This document shows, in pieces, positions 46,216 to 59,044 of a DNA stretch of 64,000 bases. How positions within the stretch are numbered: position 1 is the stretch's first letter; the number at the start of each line of letters is the position of its first letter. The position numbers and the translations under genes were made by a program. Below the pieces are notes generated by a model. The model worked only from the letters and a program-made list of their open reading frames with translations. It ran no database searches and had not been told where the DNA came from. Origin of the DNA: Nageia nagi (taxonomy: Eukaryota > Pinophyta); assembly GCA_050084985.1 (NCBI GenBank), contig JBITNC010000001.1:50716001-50780000 (forward strand), in the 5' to 3' direction.

Positions 46216-47140
46216 TTGATGAAAGTTGAATTGCAAAAAAAAAGCTTTTGGCAAACAGTGAATGAAAACCTTGTACCTCCTACTAATGAAAAGACACTAG
46301 AGGATTACAATATGAAGAATGAGTTGGCAACCTCCATAATCTTTCATGTATTTTTAGATGATGTGCTCTTGATGATTTTCTTTTCAACCTTAATAAAGGA
46401 ATCTTGGATAAGCTTAAGAAAATTTACCTTGGTTCAAAGTTTTCAAGAAGGTTTACTATTCTCTAAAAGTTACTTCAATCTTGTCAAAGGGAAGAAAATA
46501 TGGCTATCTACTTGAATAAAATCATTGACCTTAGAATCTAAATTATTTTTTATGGGTGCAATTGGATCAATGATAAGTTCATGGTCTTCATCATTATTCA
46601 AAGCCTTTTTTCAAAGTTTGATGACTTTATAACGATTATGGAAATAAGGCTTGATGAAAAAGAAAAATTTTTCTCCTTTGAGAACCTTTCTAGGCTCCTT
46701 TTGAAGTATGATGAAACTCTTAACAAAAAAATATTAATTTCATCTCCTAAAGATAATAACGTTGCTCTTGGAGCAATCAAATTTTTTTTTTAAAAAAAGT
46801 TCAACCATCAAAAGAAATATTATCCTTCTTTCTCCGAAAGGTTTGAGAAAAGAGGTAATGGTAACAACAACAAGAATAATGGCAACAATAGGAATAACAA
46901 TAATAGCAACATGAATAATAGAATAATAAGCACTTCAAGTAAAGAGATGGAAAAAGTGAAGTAAATAATCCATATCATAAGAAACATTTTGATGGTAATT
47001 GTAACTATTGTAGCATTCAAAGTTACAAAAAAGTTGATTATTACAAAAAAAAGAGAGAAAAAGAACAAAAGTAATGGTAATGTAAAAAACTTCAAAGGAA
47101 AGAAGAATATTCAAGTTGATTTTATTAAAATGCACTACTT
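46216..47140 (+). pseudogene. Copia 2 gag (broken)
   Basis: 46216-46515 reads KNELATSIIFHVFLDDVLLM. 46581-46793 reads RLDEKEKFFSFENLSRLLL and PKDNNVALGAIKFF, followed by an Asn-rich tract (46857-46925) and Lys-rich sequence. The zinc knuckle at about 46985-47050 is in another frame and has lost its first cysteine pattern (NCNYC... decays; HKEVD becomes YKKVD). Frameshifts at about 46510 and 46790. Confidence 0.8.
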
Positions 47141-48330
47141 CTTATCTTACATTTTTTCATCTAATTAGATTGTTAGTTCTAGTTGCATTAATCATCTATG
47201 CTTTGAAAAGGATAAATTTGAGAACTTTCACATGTATAAAAAAGATGTAGTTGTGATAGGTGATAACTCAACTCTTGAATTCCAAGGAATTGGAAATGTG
47301 TTGATTCATAAAAAGGTTCTTGACAATGTGCTCTATGTTTTTAAGCTTAAGATGAACCTTCTCTTTGTCATCTAAGTTCCTAGAAAAGGGTAATATTTTA
47401 ATTTCAACTCTTAATCCTAGTGCATTAAGAAAGGATTTGCCATGTTGGTTAAGGGGTTAGTAAAATATGGTATCTACATTATGGATCGAGTTCCATCAAA
47501 GATGTGTCTTGCTACAAGTGTGTGTTCTAGAGGTAATCTTTGACACTAACATTTAAGGTACCTTAATCATAAGAGTATTCAAGACATGAAAGACCAAAAA
47601 CTTGTGGAAGGTTTGCCTTCAATTTCTCTTTCGATTGGATTATATGAGAAGTGCATTCTTGGCAAGATGCATAGATAAAAGTTTTAAAAAGATAAGGCAA
47701 CAAGAGCATCTCACCCTTTTCAACTTGTGCATTCAAATTTGATATGTCTATTTCAAACTAAGTCATTTGGAAGAGTATCTTATGTCTTGATCTTCCTTGA
47801 TGAATTTAGTAGGATAACCTTTGGATATTTACTTAAGCACAAGGATCAAACCTTTTAGAGTTTTAAGATTTTTAAAACCTTCGTTGAGAATCAAACTAAT
47901 CTTAAAATCAAGATATTGAGATTAGATAATGGAGAAAAATATAACAAGGAGTTCAATGAATATTATGCTAAGTATGGAATCAAGAGGCTTATGATTCCTT
48001 ACACTTTTCAACAGAATGATATTTTTAAAAGAAAAAATAAGATAATTATGAAGATGGCTATATGCATGTTGGATAATCGTTCTAGTTTCTTATAGGGTGA
48101 AGCTATGAGCACTGCTATTTACATTTTGAATAGATATTCTATAAAAGTTGTTAAAAGTAAAACTTCTTTTGAGGCATGGTCAGAAAGAAAACCTAACATT
48201 TCTCACCTTAAGACGTTTGGTTGTGAAGCATTCATCTGCTTTATTTTTGAGAAAAAGAAGAAGTTGGATAAAAGAGCTAAAAAATGCATCTCCATAGGTT
48301 AAAAAGTCAGCATAGAGGCTACAGGATCTA
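47141..48330 (+). pseudogene. Copia 2 protease and integrase
   Basis: Protease: IVSSSCINHLCFEKDKF (about 47170-47220), with the catalytic aspartate of V-D-S-G changed to serine, then VVIGDNSTL. Pre-integrase: LRYLNHKSIQDMKDQ and LYEKCILGKMH. Integrase core: VHSNLICLF (first aspartate replaced by asparagine), LRLDNGEKYN (second kept), IFKRKNKIIMKM (glutamate replaced by lysine). C-terminal part 48105-48302: AWSERKPNISHLKTFGCEAF. Catalytically dead in both enzymes. Confidence 0.82.
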
Positions 48331-50070
48331 CTCTCCATCCTACAAAGCCATGTTTGTTTCAAGGGATGTAAAATTCAATGAACTTTCTAAAGATTTTTCT
48401 TTTAAAGAGGATGATGATGATCCAAAGGACTCTTCAATTGCATCTAGCTGGTTAGATATTGATGTAGATAAGTCATATCAAGAAAATATTTTTCAACATA
48501 AAGGGTAACAAGAAGCATGACCTTAAACAAATCTTTATTCTTCAATATTGACAACAAGTATGAGCTCTCAACTTTCAAAGAAGCTTCTAAGCATGAGTGC
48601 TAGATGAAACCCATGAAAGTGGATTATGAAGTGCTTATGAAAAATAAAATTTGAAATTTGATTCTTTATCCTAATGAGAAGAATGTGATTGGAAATAAGT
48701 GGATCTACAAAGTCAAGTTCAATTCTATTGAGGATATTGAGATATATAAGGCAAGGTTAGTAGCCAAAGGTTTTGTTCAAAAATACAATGTAGATTATGA
48801 GAAAACCTTTACTCCTATGGTAAAGATGCCTACTATGACAATTATCCTTGCTCTTTTCATAGCTCAAAGATGGAAAGTTTTTCAATTTGACATTAAGAGT
48901 GCATTTCTTAATGGTGACTTAGATGTGAAAATCTTTATGAATCAACTATAAGGGTTTATTATAGAAGGCAAAGAGTCCTTTGTGTACAAGATAAAAAAGT
49001 CATTATATGGACTTAAGTAAGCACCTAAAGTCGAGTACAAGAAGATTTTAGGGTATTTTGCACATATTAGTTTCTCTAAGTGTTTTTTCTAACTCTAATC
49101 TATATGTGCTCAATTAAAAAAAGATGTGGTCTTGAATCTTCTTTATGTGGATGATCTTTTGATAGCTAGAAATAATGAAGAAATCATTTAAGAGTGCATA
49201 TCCAAACTTAAGATAACATTTGAAATAATTGATCTTGGTCTGTTACACTACTATCTTGGAATGCAAGTGTATCAATACAAGGATTACACTTATTTTAATC
49301 AATCTAAGTATATATTAAACATCTTGTAGAAGTTTGAAATGGAGAAGTATATATATGTTGCAATCCCAATCTCTCCTAAAATCATAGTTTCTTTGAGTCC
49401 TAACTCTCAATTAGCTGATGCTACAACTTACAGGTAATTAATTGGTAGTTTTTTGTATTTGACTATATTTAGGCCAGATATTACCTTTGTTCTCTCTGGA
49501 GGAGTATTTGACTATATCTTGAGGTATGTTACAGAGACTAAGGATCTTGATCTCAAGTATTCTAAGTTGCCTTCATTTATTCTCTTTGGATTTTCAAATT
49601 TTGACTATGGATAAGATAAAAATGATAGGAAATCAACCTCTACGTATGTGTTTAGCATTAGTTTAGGTGTTATCTCTTGGGCTTCCAAGAAGCAACCTAT
49701 TGTTACTCTTTCCACCATAGAAGCCAAATGCCATGCCATGTCTATTTCAATCTAGAAAGATATTTGGCTAAAGCATCTTCTGAAAGAAATTGGTTATGAT
49801 CAAGGTGACTCATCTTTGATTTTTTTAGATAATGATTCAACTATTTCTTTGGCTAAGAATCTTATGTTTCATTAGAGAATAAAATATATGAAAATACATA
49901 CCCATTTTATAGAGAGAAGGTTCTTGATGGTATCATATACCTAGAGTATTGTCCATCCACCTTGAATTCTATTGATTTGTTCTCCAAGCCCCTTTTGAAA
50001 GCTCAGTTCTATAAGCTTAAGGATGCTATCAGGTTGGTGAAGTTACCCTCAAAGGGAAGTGAAATTTGAA
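48331..50070 (+). pseudogene. Copia 2 RT and RNase H
   Basis: 48284-48508 and 48658-48951 give FVSRDVKFNEL, GNKWIYKVKFNS, KARLVAKGFVQKYNVDYEKTF and FDIKSAFLNGDLDVKIFM (first catalytic aspartate). YVDD is intact at 49144-49155, followed by DLGLLHYYLGMQVYQY. RNase H: FDYG.DKNDRKSTSTYVF, WASKKQPIVTLSTIEAK and DNDSTISLAKN. A segment of about 60-70 bp present in Copia 3 between ITFV and LRYV is missing here. At least seven in-frame stops. Confidence 0.84.
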
Positions 50071-50726
50071 TTATTATGTTGAATTCATATTTGTGATGAT
50101 AAATTCACCCCTAAGATGATTTTATGCTGTATAATGTTGATTTTGTTATACACCTTTGTGGTAAGTTCACTTTGTGTGAGGGACTTGTACAAATTTTTTA
50201 AAGTAAAAAGATTGGTCAATCTAGCATTGTTTAGTTATCTATATGTGAGGAAATTGTATATGCATGTTCTATTTTGTAATGATAATCAACACATATTTTA
50301 TATATAGCAGGTGATTATGAGGTTTGGATTGACATCTTCATGATGAATTATAGTACACCATTGATCAGTTCATGATGGCATTTGTATAATTCATTTATCT
50401 TTATTGATATGAATATGTTACATCTGATTAATTTTATTATTTGAGTTGCTTATGACCTATAGGTGCCTTTGAGATTACAGGTTACTTACATTGGGTATGT
50501 AGGCTCTTGGAGATTCTTCATGACTTCTAGTTGGATAACTACTTCATATACATTGAAACTGATTGTGATTAATTATTGTATTTGGAAAAGAAGTGAATCT
50601 CAAAATAGATCTTGCTTACTTCACAAATATGTAAAAATTTCTTATCTCTAGTTGTATGTATTTGGAGGAGAACTTTCTTACTTTCTCTTCTTCTTCTCTC
50701 TTACTCGCTCTATTTCAATATTGCAT

Positions 50727-50736
50727 TAAGGGGGAG
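50727..50736 (+). other. polypurine tract of Copia 2
   Basis: TAAGGGGGAG directly before the 3' LTR start TGTTATAATG at 50737; identical to that of Copia 1. Confidence 0.9.
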
Positions 50737-51235
50737 TGTTATAATGTATAATGCATTATTTTAAAGGTTTATATTAAATTTTATATGTAAATTTGCTAAT
50801 ACTTAAGGGTATCATTTAATACCTTAAATATTTAAATGAATATGATAATGTAACTTGTCCTACACTCCATGTCATGAGGATGGCCCTTGGGTAAAAGGAT
50901 ATGCATGTCATGCTTTTATAAATTGGGTAAAAAGGTGATCCAAAAAGAGATTTTTTCTTATAAATAAAAGTCTTCCTCTTTAGATCATAAACCAATTTAT
51001 AGAATAAAGCTATGCTATAAGATAGTGTTTATAATATGAGTTAAAAGAATTGTAAGAGATTCATGTTTGTAAATGAAGTGAGATCTAGTTAGTAGATGTA
51101 CTCTTAGTTGGAGGAATCACTTGCATCTTATGTTATCTTTGTGAGATTATTTTTTAAGTTTGTTAGATGTAAATTGTGAGATTTCATGTGATCTTGGTAG
51201 TCTAAAATTGTATTGGTTATAGTTCAATTACTTTC
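50737..51235 (+). repeat. 3' LTR of Copia 2
   Basis: 499 bp, homologous to 42643-43141, keeping the initial TG. The right end is chosen by equal length and by the CAAGC pentamer; the last bases (CTTTC) no longer end in CA. Confidence 0.85.
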
Positions 51236-51518
51236 CAAGCTACTAATGACATGAAAAAAAAGAAATATTATCTCCTCTTTTGGACTTCACTATACATTCT
51301 ATGCTACATTTCTCACAAGCTCTAAACAACATTGTTCTCCTCCATGTATTGCCAATTCATGACTATTAATCAAATGACAACATGATGGATTTGGGCTATG
51401 ACATGTGTAAGGGACACTGTTGCATGCTTACTACATATGAAAAACCTACATCCCCTACCCCCTTTATAGCATTTGCTGGGGGCAATCTCATCTTCAACTG
51501 CAAGCATGGTGCAAATAT
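51236..51518 (+). other. gypsy II 3' non-coding between Copias 2 and 3
   Basis: Non-coding piece, somewhat richer in C than the neighbours (ACATCCCCTACCCCC near 51447). Bounded by the Copia 2 target copy and the LTR of Copia 3. I see no polypurine tract or gypsy LTR here. Confidence 0.55.
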
Positions 51519-51996
51519 TATTGGAATGTATAATGCATTATTGTAAAGGTTTGTATTAAATCTTCTATGTAAGTTCACTAATAATTAAGGGTATCATTTG
51601 ATACCTTAAGTATTTAAGTGAATATGATAATTTAACTTGTCTTACACTCCATGTCATAAGCATGCCTCTTGGGTAAAAAGATGTGCATGTCATGATTTTG
51701 TACATTAGATAAAAGGGTGATACAAAGAGGTATTTTGGCCTATAAATAGAAGGTTATATTTTTGTGATTACATACAAATTGTGGAGTAAAGTTATGCTAT
51801 AAGATAGTTGTTAGGAGAAAAGAGTAGGAGGAATGTAAGAGTTCATATTTTTTAAGAAAAAAGATCTAGTTAATGGATGTACTCCTAGTTGGAGGAACCA
51901 CTTACATCTTGTGTTATCTTTGTGAGATTGCTTTATGTGATAGATAGATGTAAATCGAGAGTTTTCATATGATTTTGGTTGTTTAGAAATTATCTT
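51519..51996 (+). repeat. 5' LTR of Copia 3
   Basis: Starts TATTGGAATG (TG mutated to TA). It follows the family LTR, with GGCCTATAAATAGAAGG near 51737-51753. It ends near AATTATCTTG, a variant end also found in the solo LTR at 63408-63880. Confidence 0.85.
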
Positions 51997-52382
51997 GAGA
52001 ACTTGGTGTGGAAGTTCTTCTTCTTGGTGTGGAAACTACATCTTGGTGATCCTCATTGGTGAGGTAAAACTAAGATAAGATATAATTTACCTCCTATTTT
52101 GACTATTTCATGGATTATTGCATTCTATTACTAACATATTTTATGTTGTGATAGTCCTTATTTATGACAAAATTTGATTAAAATAGCAATCTATTTTGTT
52201 GTATGTTTTTGTATACTAACATGTCTTATTGTTAGTTTCAATTGTTTAAGATTACTTATTGCTATAATTTTGCATATCCTTAATTTTTTGAAGGCCTTAT
52301 TATGTATATCAAAAGTTTGAGTAAAATATATACTACATTTTGTTTCAACAATTATATACAAAATCTCAATGAAGTACTTTTG

Positions 52383-52479
<97 letters not shown>

Positions 52480-52534
52480 GGGGTTAATGAACAAAAATTA
52501 TAGTATTTATAAACTATTTTGTGTTGAAAAAAGG

Positions 52535-52572
<38 letters not shown>

Positions 52573-54480
52573 TTCTAAAAATCCCTTAGAAACAAATATA
52601 GAAAGTTTAATTTTTTTTTTAATACAAAAATCTAAAGAATTTTTTTTTGTGGCTTCTCTTATGGGAGAGAAACTCCATGGTGCTAAAAGGGGCTAGAACA
52701 TTTTTTTGTGTGGTAGCCAACTCCCTCCACTCCTTCACTGTGGCCTACCTCTCCATCGTGTGTCAATCGACACATCATCTACATGCACACGCATCCCGTG
52801 TTCAACCACACACCACAAAAAATGCTAAATTATGTAGCTTTTTATCTAGAATGCAAAATGTCCTCCTACGAACGATGCATATTCACTCCCATGACGTGGG
52901 ATTGCATCTCCACTGTCAAGGCAAAATCCATAGAATACTTGTCCCAACAAAATTCTTCCACAAAACACACATTCAACAAGGTAGCTCAACATTTAATTCT
53001 TTTATCATCTCTTTTAGTTTAAAATTCATCATGATTTACTTCTTTGCCTAACATGCAAGTCTTAATCCTATTAATGAGTCTAACCTATCATGGAGTTAAA
53101 GTTTGAATTTAGTATTAATGAACATTAATTTATTTTTTCTTGGAGTATGGCTTTCTCATTTACATTTACTACCTTACATAATGTTGTTGAGGGGTGTACC
53201 TTTTTTTAGAGGTTATTTTTAAGTTAATGCATGCTTAAAGACTTAAATTATAATTTTAAGTTAAAATATGCATGCTTATTACTTATTAAATTAAAAAATG
53301 CATGCTTATTACTTAAATTTTTTAAGTTATGGAATAATGCATGCTTACTTAATTTTTTAAGTTATGAATTTATGCATGTTTCCTACTTAATCCTAAAACT
53401 AAATAGCACATGCTTCTTACTTAATTTATTGGAATGATGCATGTTTACTTAATTTTTTTTTAAAGCTATGTGAATGATGCATTTTTTTTTAATGCTTAAA
53501 GTTTAATTTTTTAATGCATGCTCAAGGACATAAATTTTTTAAGTTAATGCTTAGGATTAAAAATTTTAATATGCATGCTTACGAATTAAAAATAAATGTT
53601 GAGTTATGATCTTTATGCAAAAGTATGGAATGGACTTGTGCAAAATAAGAGATGATGTAAAGATGTCCTTTAGGGGTGGTAAACAAAACCCATTGGCCAC
53701 TTAGGTTTCAAATTGAATGGATGATATTTTATTTATGCTCTTTAATTTATATTTTATTTTTTACTTTATTTACTTATGCAAATAAAAATGCAAATATTGA
53801 TATGAGAAACCCCTTAAAATTAACACATCCGCACATACATTTTGCTACATGATTTATTTGGTGAGCCATGAGGTGAGGATAGGCAGACTGAAGCCTTTAA
53901 GTTCAACAATCCAAGTGAAAATTTTGTACTTCTCAATTGCTCCTAAGTCCTTTATTGATCTAGATTGAACTCCAATAGGTGGACATGTATGTGTTTAGTG
54001 ATACAACATATTCGTATGTCCATTCAAAGATTATCTTGATAATCTAGAAGGACAACTTGAAACCTAATCAAGATTAATAATTTGGCTGATCCAATAAATG
54101 TTAAAATTTTAAAAAATAGCTAATATATTTTTTTGTGAGAACTGGTTGAGAATTAGTAAGACCTGGGCTCCTCTTGTGTGGGCATCCAGGTGAAGACCTA
54201 ATTTTAGATAAGAAAAAAAGTCTCAATAATATCATTCTACATGTACAATTCTTGAGATGAGAAATGTATTTGGGTACATAGGTTATTATTTGAATTGTAA
54301 AATATTTGCACTTGTGAATCAAATCAATCATATTTTTAGTGTTAAATATAACATGTATTATTTACTTGGTTAAAATTTTACATTTAATATTATTTATTAA
54401 ACCACATGCTAATTATTATTTTATATTCTTATGTAGCAAATTGAGGAATCTTTTTTACCCAAACACATTCTTGATGGTTT
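51997..54480 (+). other. Copia 3 leader with TA microsatellites
   Basis: No coding domain. Alternating TA runs at about 52384-52476 and 52538-52569. A GC-richer segment at 52630-53030 (CTCCCTCCACTCCTTCACTG and similar) has no match in the other leaders. The ATGCATGC array lies at 53220-53600. The conserved part 53620-54480 aligns with Copias 1 and 2. ORFs over the TA runs are artefacts. Confidence 0.75.
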
Positions 54481-54499
54481 CGACTATAAGATTTGAAAA

Positions 54500-55380
54500 A
54501 CTTGGATGAGAGTTGAATTGCAAGTAGGGAAGCTTTGGCAATAGTAAATGAGAACCTTGTACCTCCTACAGAAGAAGGTACTAGAAGCTTACAACACAAA
54601 GAATGAATTAGCAACCTTCATGATTTATCGTGTAATTTTAGATGATGTGCTCCTAATGATTTTCTTTTCAACTTTAGAAAAAAAAGCTTGAGATAAGTTT
54701 AAACAAATCTACTTTGGTTTAAACTTTTCAAGAAGGTTTACTTTTCTATAAGATTTACTTCAATTTAGTCAAAGGGAAGATGAAAATTTGGTTATCTACT
54801 TAAACAAAATCATTGACTTAAAGATTCAACTTGTTACTTATGAGTGCAATTGGATCAGTGATGAGTTCATGGTCTTCATCATTCTTTAAAGCCTTTACTC
54901 AAAATTTAATTTTTTTTTGATAGTTATGAAAATAAAGCTTGATGATAAAGAAGAAGTTTTCTCCATTGAAAACCTTTCTAAACACCTATTGAAGCATAAG
55001 AAAACCCTTAACAATAAAGTGATGATTTCTTCTTCTAAGGATAATAACATTGCTCTTGAAATAATTAAAACTCTTTTAAAAAAGTTCAACTATCAAAAGA
55101 AATTTTATTCTTCTTTCTTCAAAAAGTTTGAAAAAAGAGGATATGGCTACAATAGCAGTAGAAACAATAGAAACAACAACTACAGTAGTAGGAATAATGA
55201 CAATAACAACCACTTCAAATAAAAATATAGAAAAAGCAAAGTAAACAATCCATATCCTAAAAAACATTTGATGGTAATTGTAACTATTATCACATTGAAG
55301 GTCACAAAGAAGTTGATTGCTACAAACAAAAAAGAGAAAAACAAATAAAGGTAATAAAAATGTAAAAAACTATAAAAGAA
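54500..55380 (+). pseudogene. Copia 3 gag (broken)
   Basis: Pieces in several frames: NELATFMIYRVILDDVLL (about 54600-54660), LDDKEEVFSIENLSKHLL (54940-55000), FNYQKKFYSSFFKKFEKRGYGYNSSRNNRNNN (55085-55200). The zinc-knuckle region near 55270-55325 is decayed (CNYYHIEGHKEVDCYK in pieces of frame). Same layout as in Copias 1 and 2. Confidence 0.78.
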
Positions 55381-56590
55381 AGAAGAATATTCATGTTGGT
55401 TTTACTATGATGCTTTACTTCATATTTTACTCTTTTTCATCTAAATGGATTGTTGATTTCGGTTGCACTAATCACCTATGCTTTGAAAAGAAAAAGTTTA
55501 AGAACTTTCATAAGTATAAAAAAGATGCATTTGTGATAGGTGATAACTCTATCCTTGAAGTTCAAAGAATTGGGATTGTGCTAATTCATAAAAAGGTTCT
55601 TAAAAATATTTTCTATATTTTTAAGTTAAAGATAAACCTTCTTTTCATAATTCAAGTTACTAGAAAAGAATACTCTTTTGAGTTTAATTCTTAATCTTGG
55701 TGTATTAATAAAGGACTTAACACTTTGATTAAAAGATCTATGAAAGATAACCTTTACATTATGGATCAAGTTCCATCATAGATATGTCTTACTTCTAGTG
55801 TGTATTCTAAAAGTAATCTTTAGCACCATCATTTAGGACACCTTAATCACAAGAGTATTCAAGTCATAAAAGACCAAAAACTTATGAAAGGTTTGCCTTC
55901 AATTTTTCTTTCATTTGGTCTATACGAGAAGTGCATTCTTAGCAAGATGCATAGATAAATATTTGAAAAAGATAAGGCAACAAGAGCATCTTAACCTTTT
56001 CAACTTATGCATTCAGATTTGATATATTTTTTAGACTAAGTCACCTGGAGGAGCATCTTACTTCTTGATCTTCATTGATGAATTTATTAGAATGACCTTT
56101 GGGTATCTACTTGAGCATAAGGATCAAACCGTTGAGAGTTTTAAAGTTTTTAAAACCTTTGTTGAGAATCAAACTAACCTTATAATCAAGATGTTAAGAT
56201 TAGATAATGGGAGAGAATATAACAATAATGAGTTCAATTATTATTATTCTAAGTAGGGAATTAAAGGGTAGTTTATGATTGCTTACACGCCTTAGCATAA
56301 CGATGTTATAAAAAAATAGGATAATTCTGAAGATGGCTAGATGCATGTTGGGTAATCTTTTTAGTTTCTTGTGGGATGAAGCTATGAGCATTGCTATTTA
56401 CACCTTGAATAGTTATTCTATAAAATTTATTCAAAGTAAAACTCTTTTTGAGGCATGGTCAAGAAGAAAACTTAACATTTCTCACCTTAGGATGTTTGGT
56501 TGTAAAGCATTCACCTATTTTGTTTCTAAGAAAAAGAAAAAGTTGAATAAAAGAGCTAAAAAATGCATCTTTATGAGTTATGACAGTCAA
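55381..56590 (+). pseudogene. Copia 3 protease and integrase
   Basis: Protease ORF 55317-55694 reads SSKWIVDFGCTNHLCFEKK: the catalytic aspartate is kept but the next serine is phenylalanine. Pre-integrase pieces: LGHLNHKSIQVIKDQ, LYEKCILSKMH. Integrase: MHSDLIYF (first aspartate), MTFGYLLEHKDQTVESF, MLRLDNGREYNNNEF (second aspartate, 56065-56256). The glutamate segment is lost (DVIKK then stop, near 56310). 56333-56671 continues with ARCMLGNLFSFLWDEAMSIAIYTLN and ISHLRMFGCKAF. Confidence 0.82.
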
Positions 56591-58370
56591 CATAGAGGCT
56601 ATAGGCTCTACTTTTCATCTTATAAAGCCATGTTTATTTTAAAGGATGTAAAGTTCAATGAACTTCTTTAAAATTCTTTTTATAAATAGGATGATGATGA
56701 TCCAAAGGACTCTTTAGTTACACCTAGCCAGTTAGATATTGATATAGATAAGTCATCTCATAAATAAAATTATCCAACATAAAGGGTAACAAAGAGCATG
56801 GCCTTGAATAAATATTTAATTGTTAAGATTGATAAAAAGCATGAGCCTTCAACCTTTAAAGAAGTTTCTAAGCATGAGTGCTAGATGAAATCCATGAAAG
56901 TGGAGTATGAGGCACTTATAAAAAATAAAACTTAGGATTTAGTTCTTTATCTTAATGAGAAGAATGTGATTGACAATAAATGGATCTATAAGGTCAAGTT
57001 CAATTTAGTTAGAGATATTAAAAAATACAAGGCAAAATTAGTAGCTAAAGGTTTTACTCAAAAATACAATGTAGATTATGAGAAGACCTTTGCTCCTATG
57101 AAGAAGATGCTTACTATGAGAGTTATCCTTGCTCTTTCTATAGCTCAAAGATAGAAAATTTTTTAACTTAACATCAAGAGTGAATTTCTCAATGGTGACT
57201 TAGATGTGAAAATATTTATGAATCAACTAGAAGGGTTTATTATGAAAGGTAAAGAATCCTTTGTTTGCAAGCTAAAGAAGTCATTATATGGACTTAAACA
57301 AGCACTTCGAGCCTGGTATAGGAAGATTTTAGGGTACTTTATAAATATTGGTTTCTTCAAATGTTTTTCTATTTTTGATCTATATGTACTCAATCAAAGA
57401 AAAGATGTAGTTTTGATTCTCCTTTATGTGGATGATCTTTTGATTACTAAGAATATTGATGAAATCATTTAGGAGTGCTATCTAAACTTAAGGCAATATT
57501 TAAAATAATTGATCTTGGTCTCTTGCACTATTATTTTAGAATGCAAGTGTATCAATACAAAGATTGTACTTACCTCAATAAATCTAAGTATATATCAGAC
57601 ATCTTGTAGAAGTTTGGAATGAAGGAGTGTAGATATGCTATGATCCCAATCTCTCCTAGATTCACTATTTATCTAAGCTTCAACTCTTAGTTAGCTGATG
57701 CTATAGCTTATAGGTAATTATTTGATGGTCTTTGTATTTGACTATATCTAAGCTAGATATTACCTTTGTAGTAAATCTAATGGCATAATTCATGTATAAA
57801 CCATATGTTGATCACCTCAATGTTGTTAAAACAAATACTGAGGTATGTTGTAAGGATTAAGGATCTTGCTCTTAAGTTATTTTGAGTTGCCCTCTTTTGT
57901 TCTCTTTGATTCTCAGATTTGACTATGGGAAGATAAAGATGATAGGAAATCAATCTCTATGTATGTGTTTAGTATTGGTTCAAGTGCTATCTCTTGAGCT
58001 TCAAAGAAGCAACCTACTATTTCTCTTTCCACCATAGAAGCTGAATACTATGCCATTTTGTTGCAATCTAGAAAGCCATTTAGCTAAGCGTCTTCTAAAA
58101 GAAATTAGGTATGAGCAAGGTGGCTCATCTTGATCTCTTAAGATAATTAGTCAGCTATTTATTTAGCTAGAAATCTTATGTTTTATTAGAGAACAAAACA
58201 TATGAAAATCCATATCCATTTTATTAGGGAGAAAGTTCTTGATAGCATCATACATATGGAGTATTATCCATCCATCTTGAACTCTGCTAATTTGTTCACC
58301 AAACCCCTCCTGGAAGCTCAGTTCTATAAACTTAGGGATGCTATGGGTTGGTGAAGTTGCCCTCAAAGGG
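56591..58370 (+). pseudogene. Copia 3 RT and RNase H
   Basis: NKWIYKVKFN and KAKLVAKGFTQKYNVDYEKTF (56966-57154), FLNGDLDVKIFMNQLEGFI (57185-57245), SLYGLKQALRAWYRKILGYF (57281-57340), YVDD intact at 57425-57436. The first palm aspartate of FDIKSAFLNG reads L-N-I-K, so it is asparagine. RNase H (57720-58360) shows DRKSISMYVF, SASKKQPTISLSTIEAEYYA and the C-terminal LLEAQFYKLRDAM. Stops and frameshifts about every 100-250 bp. Confidence 0.82.
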
Positions 58371-58531
58371 GAGTGAAGTTTGAATTCTTATATTGAATTT
58401 TTGTTTGTGATGATAATTTCACCTCTAAGAGGATTTTACGCTATATAGTATTGATTTTGTTGTGCACTTTCATGGTAAGTTTGCTCTATGTGAGGAACTT
58501 AGTATACAAATTGGTCAATCAAGCACTATTT

Positions 58532-58710
58532 AGTTATCCATATGTGAATAACTCTTATGTGTCTTTTGGCACTATTCAATTATCCACATGGGAGGAACTC
58601 GTATGTGAAGAACTCTTATATGTCTTTTAGCACTGTTCAGTTATCCATATGTGAAGAACTCTTATATGTCTTTTAGCACTGTTCAGTTATCCATATGTGA
58701 GGAACTCATA
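58532..58710 (+). repeat. 46-bp tandem repeats in Copia 3 3' untranslated region
   Basis: Units start at 58532, 58578, 58639 and 58685 at A(G/A)TTATCCATATG(T)GA. Three steps are 46, 61 and 46 bp; the longer unit carries an extra GAACTCGTATGTGAA. Copia 2 has one unit at the matching place and Copia 1 three to four. Confidence 0.88.
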
Positions 58711-59044
58711 TGTGCATGCTCTATTTTGTAATGATAATCAACACATGTTTTATATATAGTAGGTGACTAAGTTTTTTGCATGACATCTTCATAATTACTT
58801 ATAATGCACCATTGATCAGTTCATAATGGCATTTGTGTGATTCATCTATCCTTGTTGATATGAATATGATGCATCTAAATGATCTTGTTATTTGAGCTAC
58901 TTATGACTTGTAGGTTCTTTTGAGATTGCAAGTTACTTACATTAGGTATGTAGGCTCTTGAAGACTCTTCATAAGTTCTAATTGGATGACTACTTCATGT
59001 ACATTGAAACTAGTTATGGTTAATGATTGTATTTGGTAAAGTAG

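Larger units (their letters stand above)
42643..51235 (+). mobile_element. Ty1/copia retrotransposon, Copia 2 (complete structure, dead)
   Basis: 8593 bp, plus strand. Both LTRs are 499 bp under the chosen ends. The flanking pentamers TAAGC (42638-42642) and CAAGC (51236-51240) agree at four of five positions, supporting a target duplication. It has a degenerate iMet primer site, long leader, gag, protease, integrase, RT, RNase H and polypurine tract. It is inserted into the 3' non-coding part of gypsy II. Coding damage is heavier than in Copia 1. Confidence 0.9.
28026..51518 (+). mobile_element. Ty3/gypsy retrotransposon II (Tat-like), split by Copias 1 and 2
   Basis: Segments: 28026-32472, 41517-42642 and 51236-51518. 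Order is 5' LTR, gag, linker, RT, RNase H, second RNase H (archaeal-type), integrase, 3' non-coding. The reading of integrase continues across the Copia 1 insertion. No 3' LTR in the plus orientation is found downstream. An LTR of the same family occurs in minus orientation at 61706-62316. The dual RNase H arrangement is characteristic of the Tat lineage of plant gypsy elements. Confidence 0.85.

Noticed and set aside
52302-52696. ORFs of Tyr-Ile repeats
   Set aside because: They are translations of alternating TA microsatellites in the Copia 3 leader.
58532-58710. Possible CRISPR-like array
   Set aside because: Directly adjoining units without spacers of uniform length, in a copia 3' untranslated region of a plant element.
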